DNA from: JAAYYY01 sp964579295
GTDB taxonomy: Bacteria; Chloroflexota; Anaerolineae; Promineifilales; Promineifilaceae
NCBI GenBank assembly: GCA_964579295.1
Contig: CAZOGK010000037.1
Span: 1-32,134, forward strand
Direction: 5' to 3'
Length of the DNA: 32,134 nt
A model generated the notes under the pieces. That model ran no database searches, was not told the origin of the DNA, and saw nothing but the letters and a program-made list of their open reading frames with translations. Positions 1-8,805 of the stretch are shown one piece after another. How positions within the stretch are numbered: the stretch's first letter is position 1; each line of letters opens with the position of its first letter. The position numbers and the translations under genes were made by a program.

Positions 1-87
1 GGCGGGCACATTTACCAGAGTTACCGTGCAGGCTTGCGGGAATTTCAGACCGAGCAAAGCGTAGTCAGCTCGCCTGCTCCGCACTAA
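1..87 (+). CDS. C-terminal end of an unidentified protein (5' truncated by window edge)
   Basis: An open frame runs from base 1 to a TAA at 85-87 and encodes only 28 residues, beginning GGHIYQSYRAG and ending SSPAPH. The next gene starts 15 bases later on the same strand, so this is probably the tail of an upstream member of the same glycan operon. The fragment is too short to name. A Wzz-like protein, a glycosyltransferase or a flippase would all fit the setting, but nothing in the residues decides between them. Confidence 0.4.
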   Translation, partial: GGHIYQSYRAGLREFQTEQSVVSSPAPH

Positions 88-102
88 GGTCGGCTTTATA
101 CC

Positions 103-1512
103 ATGCAGCTTTCTCATTTGGCGCGGTCCCGGCGCTGGCAGCTTCCGGGATTTCTGCCCCCTTTACTAATCATTCTCGGCACACTCCTGGCGACGCTGGC
201 GGCTTCCTACCGGCTGTCCTCGCAGCAGCTTGTCCTGGTTGCGGGGGCATTCGTGGCGCTGTGGGGCTTGCTCTTTCTCTGGCGTTGGCCGCAATGGAAC
301 CTGATCGTCTACGTTCTGCTGACGATGTCCGTCAGCGTCAGCGATACCTTAGGGTTGGGAAGGTACGTCAACGAGGCGATTATCTTGTTGACAGGGCTGA
401 CCGCTCTATGGGTGCTGGACATGGTCGTGCGGCAGAAGGCCATCCGTCTGGCGCGTAGCGAGCCCCTGCTGCCTCTTCTGGCTCTGGTGGTGGCGGTACT
501 GCTGGCCTTTGCCAATGGGCAGCTCCTCTGGTTCTACTTCGCCAGCCCAGCGCCGTTGACAGCCCAGCTCGCCGGGCTGGCCCTGTTCCTGTTGTCCGCG
601 GCAGGCTTTCTGCTGGGGGCCCATTACATCACCGAGCTGCGCTGGTTACGCTATATTACGTGGATCTTCCTCGGTTTCGGCGCCCTCTTCTTCATATCGC
701 GGGCGGCGCCGGGCCTCGGCGTGCAAAGGTTCCTGGCCTCGGGCCTGCAGGGAGGTCTGTTCTGGGTCTGGGTGGTGGCGCTATCGCTGACCCAGGCGCT
801 CTATAACCATGATCTTAAGCCGGGCTGGCGGGCGGCGCTGGGTCTGCTGGCAATGGCGCTGTTCAGCCTCGGCTTCATCCAGGATCGTGATTGGGCCTCG
901 GCGTGGCTGCCATCGCTAGTGACCATAGGCGTGGCCGTCTGGCTACGATCCTGGCGGCTGGGATTGGCAGCGACTGTGCTGATTGTCGGCGGCCGCATCG
1001 CCGCGGAGCCCACATTGATTGCGGACCTGATCGCCGCCGACCAGTACAGCATTAACACCCGCTGGGCCGCCTGGGAGATCGTGCTCGGGCAGATCGCCCG
1101 GGTCAGTCCCATACTGGGGCTGGGGCCGTCCAATTATTATTACTATACGCCGCTGTTTTCTATCCTCGGATGGAACGTGCAGTTCAATTCGCACAACCAG
1201 TACGTGGACCTGATAGCACAGGTAGGCTTCCTGGGTTTGCTGTGCTACTTCTGGTTTGCGCTGGCGCTGGCGCGGCTTGGCTGGCGCCTGCGTACGCAGC
1301 TCGCAGATGGTTTCTCCACGGCCTATGTGAATGGCGTGCTGGCCGGACTTGCCGGCACCCTGGCCGCCGGCATGCTGGCCGATTGGGTCATTCCCTTTTT
1401 CTACAACATCGGGCTGAAAGGTTTCCGCAGCAGCGCGATGGCCTGGATCTTAATGGGGGGCCTGGTAGCGATAGAGCGACTGAACAGCAGCAGCAAGCGC
1501 GTACTAACCTGA
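103..1512 (+). CDS. O-antigen ligase/polymerase-like membrane protein (Wzy/WaaL family)
   Basis: This 469-residue protein is almost entirely hydrophobic, with roughly ten to twelve candidate membrane segments starting at about residue 15. Near residues 362-379 it carries NSHNQYVDLIAQVGFLGL, which matches the SHNxYL.....G..G signature of the Wzy_C/O-antigen ligase family in the large periplasmic loop. Members of this family polymerise lipid-linked repeat units or transfer the finished glycan to an acceptor at the outer face of the membrane. The sequence does not tell polymerase from ligase, but the neighbouring Wzz/BY-kinase and initiating glycosylphosphotransferase favour a polymerase in a Wzx/Wzy-type pathway. 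The ATG at 103 has only a weak, distant AAGG upstream. The family call is firm; the exact reaction is inferred. Confidence 0.8.
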   Translation: MQLSHLARSRRWQLPGFLPPLLIILGTLLATLAASYRLSSQQLVLVAGAFVALWGLLFLWRWPQWNLIVYVLLTMSVSVSDTLGLGRYVNEAIILLTGLTALWVLDMVVRQKAIRLARSEPLLPLLALVVAVLLAFANGQLLWFYFASPAPLTAQLAGLALFLLSAAGFLLGAHYITELRWLRYITWIFLGFGALFFISRAAPGLGVQRFLASGLQGGLFWVWVVALSLTQALYNHDLKPGWRAALGLLAMALFSLGFIQDRDWASAWLPSLVTIGVAVWLRSWRLGLAATVLIVGGRIAAEPTLIADLIAADQYSINTRWAAWEIVLGQIARVSPILGLGPSNYYYYTPLFSILGWNVQFNSHNQYVDLIAQVGFLGLLCYFWFALALARLGWRLRTQLADGFSTAYVNGVLAGLAGTLAAGMLADWVIPFFYNIGLKGFRSSAMAWILMGGLVAIERLNSSSKRVLT

Positions 1513-1578
1513 TGTCGCCGCCGGAGCGGCTCGACAAGAAGAGCAAATCTTTCTGGTAAGCCAGACCTGCTTCTGTGT

Positions 1579-2631
1579 ATGTCACGAATACTTATTCTCG
1601 CTACTGCCGGACTCAGAAAAGATCAGCTGGCGGATCGAGCGCACCGGCTCTATCCACGGGTAGATTATCTGGAGCTGCGCCGTTATCTGGACGTCGAGGT
1701 GTTCGATTACACGCTCTACGAGCGGACGCGGCTCGGCGGCCCATTTCGCTCTTTGGAGACACAGCTACGGTCCGACCTATACCTGACAATACTTGGGCTG
1801 TTGGCGCGCCGCCGTTATGACCTGGTCTTTGCCATGTCAGAGCGGGCTGGCATTCCCTACTCGGCTTTTAAGCCGCCGGCAGGTACCCGGCCCTTTGTCT
1901 CCATGTTTCAATGCTGGTCGGCGCGGCAGGAGAGAGCGATCACGGCGCTGAGTCTGCTGCAGCGCATGGATGCTATCGCCGTCCACTGCCAGAGCATGAA
2001 GGACCATCTGGTGCAGCTGGGCGCTGTGCCAGAGCGTACTTCAGTCTTGCCCTACGGGATCGACCACTGTTTTTATACGCCTACAGCAGGCGAAGCGGCG
2101 TCTGCTAGCATCGCCAGCGTGGGCGAGATTCGCTCCCGCGATTACGCCACGCTCTTTGCCGCGATGGAAGGCATTCCGGCGCGGATGACGGTGGCCGCAT
2201 CCGGCAACTGGTATGCGCGTGAAAAGAAAACCCGGCTGCAGGGCCGCATACCGGAGAATGTGACGGTGGCCGGGAGGCTGGCGAGCGTCGAGCTGCGCCA
2301 GCTCTACAGCCGGTCGCGTTTTGTCGTCGTCCCGGTTTATGACCAGATCTATTCGGCCGGGCTGACCTCGATCCTGGAGGCGAGTGCAATGGGTCGGGCA
2401 GTGATTACGACGCGCTCGCGGGGGCTTGCCGATTTCGTCAGCGACGGTGTAACCGGCCTGGTCGTCGAGCCGGGTGATGTGCAAGGGTTGCGCGACGCGA
2501 TCCGCTACCTGCTGGCGCACCCATCCGAAGCGCGCCGCATGGGAGCCAATGCCCGGCAGCGTGTTGAAGAGAGACAAAACCTCGATCTGTACGTGCAGGA
2601 GATGGCCCGTTTCCTGCAGAGCTACCAGTAA
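1579..2631 (+). CDS. GT4-family glycosyltransferase
   Basis: This 350-residue protein has a GT-B architecture. The N-terminal half is divergent (MSRILILATAGLRKDQ at the start). The C-terminal half shows the GT4 nucleotide-sugar region: SILEASAMGRAVITTRSRGL with the E of the EX7E-type motif, then VSDGVTGLVVEPGD and a closing helical tail. Such enzymes act at the cytoplasmic face and add a sugar to a growing lipid-linked oligosaccharide; the donor cannot be read from sequence. It lies 66 bases after the ligase-like gene and 83 bases before the Wzz/BY-kinase gene, all on the + strand. The ATG at 1579 has no strong ribosome-binding site, but no upstream in-frame start is better. Confidence 0.82.
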   Translation: MSRILILATAGLRKDQLADRAHRLYPRVDYLELRRYLDVEVFDYTLYERTRLGGPFRSLETQLRSDLYLTILGLLARRRYDLVFAMSERAGIPYSAFKPPAGTRPFVSMFQCWSARQERAITALSLLQRMDAIAVHCQSMKDHLVQLGAVPERTSVLPYGIDHCFYTPTAGEAASASIASVGEIRSRDYATLFAAMEGIPARMTVAASGNWYAREKKTRLQGRIPENVTVAGRLASVELRQLYSRSRFVVVPVYDQIYSAGLTSILEASAMGRAVITTRSRGLADFVSDGVTGLVVEPGDVQGLRDAIRYLLAHPSEARRMGANARQRVEERQNLDLYVQEMARFLQSYQ

Positions 2632-2642
2632 ATGCCAACTGA

Positions 2643-2658
2643 CGGCAGCGCGCTGCCG
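2643..2658. repeat. 16-bp perfect palindrome between GT4 and Wzz/BY-kinase genes
   Basis: CGGCAGCG followed directly by CGCTGCCG forms a perfect dyad in the 83-base gap. There is no T-tract after it, so it is not a standard intrinsic terminator. It could be a weak mRNA hairpin or a protein site. Confidence 0.3.
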
Positions 2659-2714
2659 CAGCCAGTGTCACGGTATTAGCCAGGATTGATTGCTGAAACA
2701 AATAGAGAGGCATT

Positions 2715-4403
2715 ATGGATATCACGGAATTAATAGCTCCTCTTCGCAAATGGTGGTGGTTCATCTTGATAGCCACCCTGCTAGCAGGGGGGTCCAGTTA
2801 CTGGTTTGCGCGTCAGCAGCCGCCCGTCTATCAGGCGCGGGCGACGCTGATGATCGGCCGGGCGTTGGAAAGCTTGAACCCGGCGACAAACGAGTTCGCG
2901 CTCAGCCAGCAGCTAGCCAGCGCCTATGCTGACATGGCCCGGCGCGAAGGCGTGCGCGAGGATACGGCGACGGCATTGGGTCTGACCACGTTGCCGGAGT
3001 ACACGGTCTCGGCGCCGCCAAACACCCTGCTGATCGAGATTGCGGTGGTGGATACGGAGCCGGCGCGCGCGCAGGCGGTAGCCAATGAGCTGGCTAACCA
3101 ACTGGTGCTGCGCACGCCGTCAGCGCCGGAGGGAGATGACCAGGAACAGATTGATTTTGTGGAAGAGGAGCTGGCCCACCTGCAGGCGTCGATCACCGAA
3201 ACACGTGATGAGATTTCCGCCAAGCAGGAGGAGCTGCGGTCCCTGGTAAGCGCCCAGGATATCACCGACATGCAGACGCAGATTAGCGGCCTGCAGACCA
3301 AGCTCAATCTGCTGCAGTCTACGTTTGCCAGCTTGTTAGCAAACACGCAGGGTGGGGCGACAAATACGTTGACCATTATCGAGCAGGCTTCGCTACCGCG
3401 CCGGCCTGTCGGGCCGAATATCCTCTATACAGTGCTGACCTCGGCCGGTCTTGGCCTGGTCATGGCTACAACGGCCGCCTATCTCCTGTCCTACCTAGAC
3501 GACACGGTAAAAGAAGTAGAGACGGTGCGTCGCCTGACGAACCTGCCGGTGCTGGCCTCTATCGGCCGGTTCAGGCACGATGGCGGCGAGAGCAGCCTTA
3601 TCGTTCATCAGCAGCCGCGGTCGGCTGTAGCCGAAGGCTTCCGCGAGCTGCGCACGGCCATCCGCTTTCACAATATCGATGACCCACCGCGGAAGCTGCT
3701 TATCACCAGCCCGGCCGGGAATGACGGCAAGAGCCTCACGGCAGCCAATCTGGCCATCGCCCTGGCGCAGGCCGGCCAGGATGTTCTGCTGATTGATTGC
3801 GACCTGCGGCAGCCGCAGCAACATGTCAAATTTGGCCTGGGCAATGAGCAGGGGTTGACTGACCTGCTCTTCCTCCTGGAGCTAAGACCCAAGAACGTTC
3901 TGCCAGAGAATGCCGCCGTATCGCAGAGCTTTATCCAGCGCACCCCGGTGGTTGGCCTTTCTGTGCTTACCAGCGGCTCCATCCCACCCAATCCATCGGA
4001 GATTCTCGGCTCTGAGAAGATGAAAATGGCCCTGGATAAGCTGACGTCTATCTTTGACATGATCATCCTGGACAGCCCACCGGCGCTGGCTGTGACGGAC
4101 GCGGCGGTATTGAGCACACAGGCGGACGGTGTTGTCGTGGTGGCGCGCGTGGGCAAAACGCGCCGGCAGCAGCTACAAAAGGCGGTCCAGCGGCTGCAGG
4201 ATGTGAATGCCACGCTCCTGGGCATCAGCCTGAATAGCGTGCGGCGCATAGAGCCGAGCTACTACTACACAGAAGAGGCCAAGGGGCGTCATGCCGACGG
4301 CGCGGCGGAGGTCCACCAGAATGGCGCGCGACCCAAGCGTAGCTGGCGCCATCTGCGCAGCCAAGCCGCCGGCGGGCAGGCGTCATCCCATGAGGAGCAG
4401 TAG
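2715..4403 (+). CDS. Wzz-type chain-length protein fused to BY-kinase (tyrosine autokinase)
   Basis: This 562-residue protein controls polysaccharide chain length and export. Residues 1-35 hold a Wzz start with a first membrane helix (WWWFILIATLLAGGSSYW). A short extracytoplasmic part with a coiled coil (about 150-220) follows, then a second helix near 240-262. The cytoplasmic half is a bacterial tyrosine kinase: Walker A GNDGKS at 335-340 (Lys339), Walker A' with VLLIDCDLRQP near 355-366, and Walker B MIILDSPP with Asp453. The C-terminal tail has a Tyr cluster at 516-518 (SYYYTEE), a plausible autophosphorylation site, although clusters in this family are often longer. The start is supported by GAGAGG about 5 bases upstream. 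The extracytoplasmic domain is short compared with Wzc of Enterobacteria. Confidence 0.88.
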   Translation: MDITELIAPLRKWWWFILIATLLAGGSSYWFARQQPPVYQARATLMIGRALESLNPATNEFALSQQLASAYADMARREGVREDTATALGLTTLPEYTVSAPPNTLLIEIAVVDTEPARAQAVANELANQLVLRTPSAPEGDDQEQIDFVEEELAHLQASITETRDEISAKQEELRSLVSAQDITDMQTQISGLQTKLNLLQSTFASLLANTQGGATNTLTIIEQASLPRRPVGPNILYTVLTSAGLGLVMATTAAYLLSYLDDTVKEVETVRRLTNLPVLASIGRFRHDGGESSLIVHQQPRSAVAEGFRELRTAIRFHNIDDPPRKLLITSPAGNDGKSLTAANLAIALAQAGQDVLLIDCDLRQPQQHVKFGLGNEQGLTDLLFLLELRPKNVLPENAAVSQSFIQRTPVVGLSVLTSGSIPPNPSEILGSEKMKMALDKLTSIFDMIILDSPPALAVTDAAVLSTQADGVVVVARVGKTRRQQLQKAVQRLQDVNATLLGISLNSVRRIEPSYYYTEEAKGRHADGAAEVHQNGARPKRSWRHLRSQAAGGQASSHEEQ

Positions 4404-4407
4404 GATG

Positions 4408-4458
4408 AGGCCGGCCTCACGGAAAGCCGGCTGTTGCCGGAAGTGAGCCTCCTTTTTT
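4408..4458 (+). terminator. possible intrinsic terminator/attenuator after the Wzz/BY-kinase gene
   Basis: Just after the stop codon, an outer stem GG(C)CTCAC/GTGAGCC encloses an inner hairpin CCGGC-TGTT-GCCGG. TCC and six T residues follow (4453-4458). The bulge and the three-base gap before the T-tract make it imperfect. It lies inside the cluster, 38 bases before the next gene, so partial termination is more likely than a hard stop. Confidence 0.45.
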
Positions 4459-4496
4459 GATCGCTTGCTGCAGGGTGGGGGCCACAGCAGACGGAT

Positions 4497-5402
4497 ATGA
4501 GAGCTTCCATTGTTATCGTCAACTGGAACACGAAGGCATTGTTGGCCGGCTGTCTGGCGTCCATCGCCGAGCACCCGCCATCCGGCGCTTACGAGGTCAT
4601 CGTCGTCGACAATGCCTCCACGGATGGGTCGCCCGTGATGCTGCGTGACCGCTTCCCGGATGTGACGCTGCTGGTCAATGAGGAGAACGTGGGCTTTGCC
4701 GCGGCCAACAATGTAGGCATTGCACAGAGCCATGGCGATTATATTCTACTGTTGAACTCAGATACGGTGGTTCGCGCCGGCGCCCTCGACGCGCTGCTGC
4801 GCTTTATGGAGACAGAGCCGGAGGCCGGCGCGGCCGGGGCGCGGCTGATCAACGGCGATGGCACACTGCAGCCCAGCTGCTCGGCGCTGCCCACGCTGCT
4901 GCGGGAAGGCATGCACCTGTTTCATCTGGACTTCCGCCAGCGGCGCATGATGCAGCGCTGGGATACGCGGCAGCCGCGCCCGGTCGAGGTGTTGTTGGGG
5001 GCCTGTATGTTGGTCCGGCGCACGGCGCTGGAACAGATTGGGCTCATGGACGAAGGGTACTTCATGTACTCGGAAGAGGTCGATTATTGCCGGCGTCTGC
5101 GTGATGCGGGATGGAAGCTCTATTGGGTGCCGCAAGCAGAGGTCGTCCACTACGGCGGTCAAAGCACGCGCCAGGTTGCGACGGAGATGTTCCTGCGGCT
5201 CTATGCCGCCAAGCTACGCTACTTTCGCAAACACGAAGGAGCGCGGGCCGGCCAGGTGTATAAGCTGATCCTCCTGGCGGCTGCACTATTCCGGCTGTTG
5301 CTGCTGCCGCTGGCCCTGTTTGCACCCAGGTCGAAACGGCGCGAGCAGATGGCGCTGGCCGGCCGCTACTGGCGGCTGGCGCGCGCCCTGCCGGCCATTT
5401 AG
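4497..5402 (+). CDS. GT2-family glycosyltransferase (rhamnosyltransferase-like)
   Basis: This is a 301-residue GT-A fold enzyme. It opens with SIVIVNWNTKALLAGCLASI, followed by VIVVDNASTDGS (nucleotide binding), NVGFAAANNVGI, and LLLNSDTVV, where the family DxD motif is reduced to NSD as in many WbbL-like enzymes. A later EEVDYCRRLRDAGWKLYWVP segment matches the acceptor/catalytic ED region. The C-terminus has a hydrophobic stretch (VYKLILLAAALFRLLLLPLA) that may anchor it to the membrane. WbbL-type members add rhamnose to a lipid carrier, but the donor here is not proven. The stop at 5402 is 3 bases from the next ATG, which points to translational coupling. Confidence 0.85.
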   Translation: MRASIVIVNWNTKALLAGCLASIAEHPPSGAYEVIVVDNASTDGSPVMLRDRFPDVTLLVNEENVGFAAANNVGIAQSHGDYILLLNSDTVVRAGALDALLRFMETEPEAGAAGARLINGDGTLQPSCSALPTLLREGMHLFHLDFRQRRMMQRWDTRQPRPVEVLLGACMLVRRTALEQIGLMDEGYFMYSEEVDYCRRLRDAGWKLYWVPQAEVVHYGGQSTRQVATEMFLRLYAAKLRYFRKHEGARAGQVYKLILLAAALFRLLLLPLALFAPRSKRREQMALAGRYWRLARALPAI

Positions 5403-5405
5403 GTT

Positions 5406-6641
5406 ATGCGCATTCTTTTTGTCGTTCCTTACACCCCAAACCTGATCCGGGTCCGGCCCTATAACCTGATCCGCGCGCTTGAGGAAAGCGGACACGAGAT
5501 AACGGTCCTGACGCTGGCGACCAATGCACAGGAGTGGAGCGATGCGCAGGCGCTGTCTGGCGGCGGCATTGACGTGCTGGCCCAGGGCATGGGCCGGCTG
5601 CGCTCGCTAGTCAACTGCGCCGCGGCGTTGCCGGCGGCGACGCCGCTGCAGGCTGTCTATTCCTGGCAGCCGCGGCTGGCCCGGCAGGTCAGAATGCTGG
5701 CGAGCGGCGAGAACGGGAAGCCGCCGTTTGACATCGTGCACGTCGAGCACCTGCGGGGCGCGCACTACGGGCTGCAGCTTTTGCGCGACAACCGACCGTC
5801 GCCGCCGGTGGTCTGGGATAGCGTGGACTGTATCAGCCATCTGTTCCGGCAGGCGGCCGAGCAGAGCGCCAGCCGTATGGGGCGCTGGCTGACGCGGCTG
5901 GAGCTGGAGCGAACGGCCCGTTACGAGGCGGCGCTGATCCGGCGCTTCAACCACGTGCTGGTGACCTCGCCGGTAGACCGGGAAGCCCTTCTGACGCTGC
6001 CAGCGAACGGGAGTGGGCAGCCCGCGCCGATTTCGGTGGTGCGCAATGGGGTCGATCTCGACTATTTCCTGCCGCCGCCGGACTCCGTGCGCGAGGAAGC
6101 AACGCTCGTCTTCAGCGGCAAGATGAGCTATCACGCCAACGTGACAATGGTGCAGCACCTGGTGCGCGAGATCCTGCCGCGCGTGTGGGAAGAGCGGCCG
6201 GAGGTGCGGCTGCTGATCGTGGGCAAAGATCCGCCGCGGGAGATTGTCGAGCTGGGGGTCACGCGCCGCCAGATCGACATCACGGGCACGGTTCCCGACA
6301 TCCGGCCCTACCTGCAGCGGGCGACGCTGGCGGTGGTGCCCATGGTCTATGGCGCCGGCGTGCAGAACAAGGTGCTGGAGGCAATGGCCTCTGCCACGCC
6401 GGTGGTAGCCTACGCGCCGGCGGTTGCCGCTCTGTCGGCGCGGGCCGGAGAGGAAGTGGCGGTGGCGCACGACGCTGCCTCGTTTGCGGCGGAAATCATC
6501 AATCTCCTGGCGCAGCCAGAGCGCCGGCGGCAAATGGGCTGGAATGGGCGCGCCTACGTCGAGCGCTATCACAACTGGGTGGCTATTGCGGGGGAGCTGG
6601 AAGAGATCTATCAGTCGCTCAGGCGACAGAAGGCTGACTAA
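5406..6641 (+). CDS. GT4-family glycosyltransferase (PEP-CTERM/EpsH1-associated Stp1-like)
   Basis: This 411-residue GT-B enzyme begins MRILFVVPYTPNLIRVRPYN and continues GHEITVLTLATN. This start resembles the sugar transferases of the TIGR03087 type found with exopolysaccharide/PEP-CTERM loci; the subfamily call is from memory of the pattern. The donor-site region is near residues 311-336 (VPMVYGAGVQNKVLEAMASATPVVAY). Its start follows the previous stop by 3 bases, so the two glycosyltransferases are probably made together. A 463-residue open frame on the opposite strand (5607-6998) is a shadow of this gene's codon bias. The sugar donor and acceptor are unknown. Confidence 0.83.
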   Translation: MRILFVVPYTPNLIRVRPYNLIRALEESGHEITVLTLATNAQEWSDAQALSGGGIDVLAQGMGRLRSLVNCAAALPAATPLQAVYSWQPRLARQVRMLASGENGKPPFDIVHVEHLRGAHYGLQLLRDNRPSPPVVWDSVDCISHLFRQAAEQSASRMGRWLTRLELERTARYEAALIRRFNHVLVTSPVDREALLTLPANGSGQPAPISVVRNGVDLDYFLPPPDSVREEATLVFSGKMSYHANVTMVQHLVREILPRVWEERPEVRLLIVGKDPPREIVELGVTRRQIDITGTVPDIRPYLQRATLAVVPMVYGAGVQNKVLEAMASATPVVAYAPAVAALSARAGEEVAVAHDAASFAAEIINLLAQPERRRQMGWNGRAYVERYHNWVAIAGELEEIYQSLRRQKAD

Positions 6642-6708
6642 CAACGCGGCCGGGGAGTAGATAGGCGGGTCTCTATTTGTTTCGCACTCATAGCTGGAGG
6701 TATTTATC

Positions 6709-8220
6709 ATGTATAGCACGTCGACGAGGACGAGCGAGCCGCTGGTAACGGTTCTGCCCGATCCGATTTTTCGGGCCGGCCGGGCCAGCCTGTCGCGCCG
6801 CGCGCAGTGGCGAATCCTGATCCTGGTCCTGATCATCAGCGATCTGGTGCTGACCGGATTGGCGTTTCGTGCAGCGTACGATGTCCGCTTTAATCTGGGT
6901 CTGCCCATCTTCCAGCTGAACGTCGTGCCCAGGTTTTCGCTGTACCAGACGTTGGCAATCGGTCTTATCGTTGTTTGGACAATCATTTTTGCTGTCAACG
7001 GCCTTTACCAGCGACAACACCTGCTCGGCGGGACGCACGAATATGCACGGTTATTCCGCGCAACCAGCACCGGCATGCTGCTGGTCGTGCTGGTGGGCTT
7101 TTTGGAGCCGGCGCTTATCTTTGCGCGCGGCTGGCTCTTGCTCGCCTGGCCCTTCACCTTTGTGGCGACGGCCACCGGCCGCTTCATCATCCGCCGAATT
7201 GTCTACCGCCTGCGCACCAAGGGCTATTTCCTGAGCCCGACGCTGGTTGTCGGCATTAACGACGAAACGCGCTCTCTGGTGCGGCAGCTGATGAGCTGGC
7301 GTACCTCTGGGCTGGACGTGCTGGGGTGCATCGACGACCGCGTACCGGCAGGCACGCGCGTCGAAGGAACGCTCTATACACTGGGGGGCATAGACTCTGT
7401 CGACAACTATATCGATAAGTACGGCGTAGAGGAGATGATCCTGGCTACCAGCGCGCTGTCGCGCCAGCAGATTGTGGATATCTTTAGCCGGTATGGGCTG
7501 CGTCCGGAGCTAAACCTGCGCCTCTCGTCGGGCCTGTTCGAGATCATTACGACCGGCCTGGAAGTCCGAGAAATGGCCTATGCGCCGCTGGTCAGCATCC
7601 ACAAGGTGCGGATGACAGGCGTGGACCGGGTGCTGAAACTGCTGCTCGACTATACTATCTCCATTCCAGGGCTCATCATCATCTCGCCCTTCCTGCTGGC
7701 AATCGCCATAGCCATTAAGCTGGACTCGCCGGGGCCGGCCATCTACCGGCGGCGGGTGATGGGGCTCAACGGGCGCGAGTTTCGTGCTTACAAATTCAGA
7801 ACCATGCATACTAACGGGGGCGAGATCCTGGCGCAGCACCCGGAATTACAGGAAGAGCTTGCCCGTAACCACAAATTGAAGGATGATCCCCGTGTAACCC
7901 GGGTCGGCAGGCTATTGCGCAAGGCGAGCCTGGACGAACTACCTCAGCTCCTTAACGTCATTAAACGCGAAATGTCCCTCGTCGGGCCGCGCATGATCAC
8001 ACCCGAAGAGATGGAGATGTACCAGCAGTGGGGCCTGAACCTGCTCACGGTCGATCCGGGGATCACAGGGTTGTGGCAGGTCAGCGGTCGCTCGGAGATT
8101 TCTTACCGCGAGCGTGTCGAACTTGACATGCACTACATTCGGAACTGGACAATCTGGCTTGATCTTCAAGTCCTCATACAAACGATACCGGCTGTACTCA
8201 AAGGAAGAGGGGCATACTAA
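6709..8220 (+). CDS. polyprenyl glycosylphosphotransferase initiating glycan synthesis (WbaP/WcaJ-like)
   Basis: This 503-residue enzyme transfers a sugar-1-phosphate to undecaprenyl phosphate, the first step of the lipid-linked glycan. Four membrane helices lie in the N-terminal third, followed by a CoA-binding-like cytoplasmic domain. A fifth hydrophobic segment (LLLDYTISIPGLIIISPFLL) leads into the catalytic domain. Diagnostic motifs are KFRTM at 362-366, DPRVTRVGRLLRKASLDELPQ with Asp409-Glu410, and MSLVGPRMIT. The C-terminus ends with DPGITGLWQVSGRS, then a conserved tail (LDMHYIRNWTIWLDLQVL). The start is well set by TGGAGG about 10 bases upstream of the ATG. The substrate (glucose, galactose or other) cannot be fixed from sequence. 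Confidence 0.9.
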   Translation: MYSTSTRTSEPLVTVLPDPIFRAGRASLSRRAQWRILILVLIISDLVLTGLAFRAAYDVRFNLGLPIFQLNVVPRFSLYQTLAIGLIVVWTIIFAVNGLYQRQHLLGGTHEYARLFRATSTGMLLVVLVGFLEPALIFARGWLLLAWPFTFVATATGRFIIRRIVYRLRTKGYFLSPTLVVGINDETRSLVRQLMSWRTSGLDVLGCIDDRVPAGTRVEGTLYTLGGIDSVDNYIDKYGVEEMILATSALSRQQIVDIFSRYGLRPELNLRLSSGLFEIITTGLEVREMAYAPLVSIHKVRMTGVDRVLKLLLDYTISIPGLIIISPFLLAIAIAIKLDSPGPAIYRRRVMGLNGREFRAYKFRTMHTNGGEILAQHPELQEELARNHKLKDDPRVTRVGRLLRKASLDELPQLLNVIKREMSLVGPRMITPEEMEMYQQWGLNLLTVDPGITGLWQVSGRSEISYRERVELDMHYIRNWTIWLDLQVLIQTIPAVLKGRGAY

Positions 8221-8338
8221 TAGACCTGAAACAGAGATTGTCGCGCGGAGAGAGACCTGGTCCGCCAGGCCTGTCTGCACTGGACAAGACTGATTTGGGA
8301 CAGATTAGGCGGAGAGGAGCAGCAGAGGAGAGAGGACC

Positions 8339-8749
8339 ATGAAGCGCCGAGAAAAGATAGTAATGGTCATCGAAGATGACCCGGAGATGGTCGAGCTGCT
8401 CAAGCTATTGCTGCGGCGGCGCGCAGTCCAGGTAGTCCCGGTGTTGTCGGCGGAAGAGAGCCTGGCCGCCGTCGAGGAGTTGCGCCCGGACCTGGTACTT
8501 CTTGATCTGATGATGCCCAAAGTGAGCGGGTGGGACATCTACCAGCACATGCAGGCTTCGCCCGAGCTCTGCAATATCCCCATCCTGATCCTGAGCGTGC
8601 AGCCGCGCAAGATGTCAGAGCTGCACGGCCAATACTTTGACGCGGTGGTCGGCTATTTCACCAAGCCGTTCCGGCCGCAGTCGCTGCTGGCGCAGGTTGA
8701 TCGCTGCCTGGGAACGGACGGCCAACGCGAGGTCGCGCGCACCCAATAG
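8339..8749 (+). CDS. single-domain response regulator (CheY-like receiver)
   Basis: This 136-residue protein is a lone receiver domain. The acidic pocket is Glu12-Asp13-Asp14 (MVIEDDPEM) and the phosphoacceptor is Asp56 (LVLLDLMMP). The switch Ser86 stands in ILSVQP and the invariant Lys109 in YFTKPF. There is no output domain, so it must act through a partner or as a phosphate sink. No histidine kinase is in the window. The ATG follows a purine-rich GAGGAGAGAGGACC. It sits 118 bases after the glycosylphosphotransferase gene and 56 bases before the heptose kinase gene on the same strand, so it may tune the glycan genes; that link is inference. Confidence 0.9.
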   Translation: MKRREKIVMVIEDDPEMVELLKLLLRRRAVQVVPVLSAEESLAAVEELRPDLVLLDLMMPKVSGWDIYQHMQASPELCNIPILILSVQPRKMSELHGQYFDAVVGYFTKPFRPQSLLAQVDRCLGTDGQREVARTQ

Positions 8750-8805
8750 GCGCCTCACCACTACAACCTACCTTCTACTTTTCCTCCACGAGGAGCTGAC
8801 AACCG

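Noticed and set aside
5607..6998. 463-codon open frame on the minus strand
   Set aside because: It lies opposite a clear GT4 gene and the start of the glycosylphosphotransferase gene. Its translation is rich in Arg, His and Gln with no motifs, as expected of an antisense shadow in GC-rich DNA.
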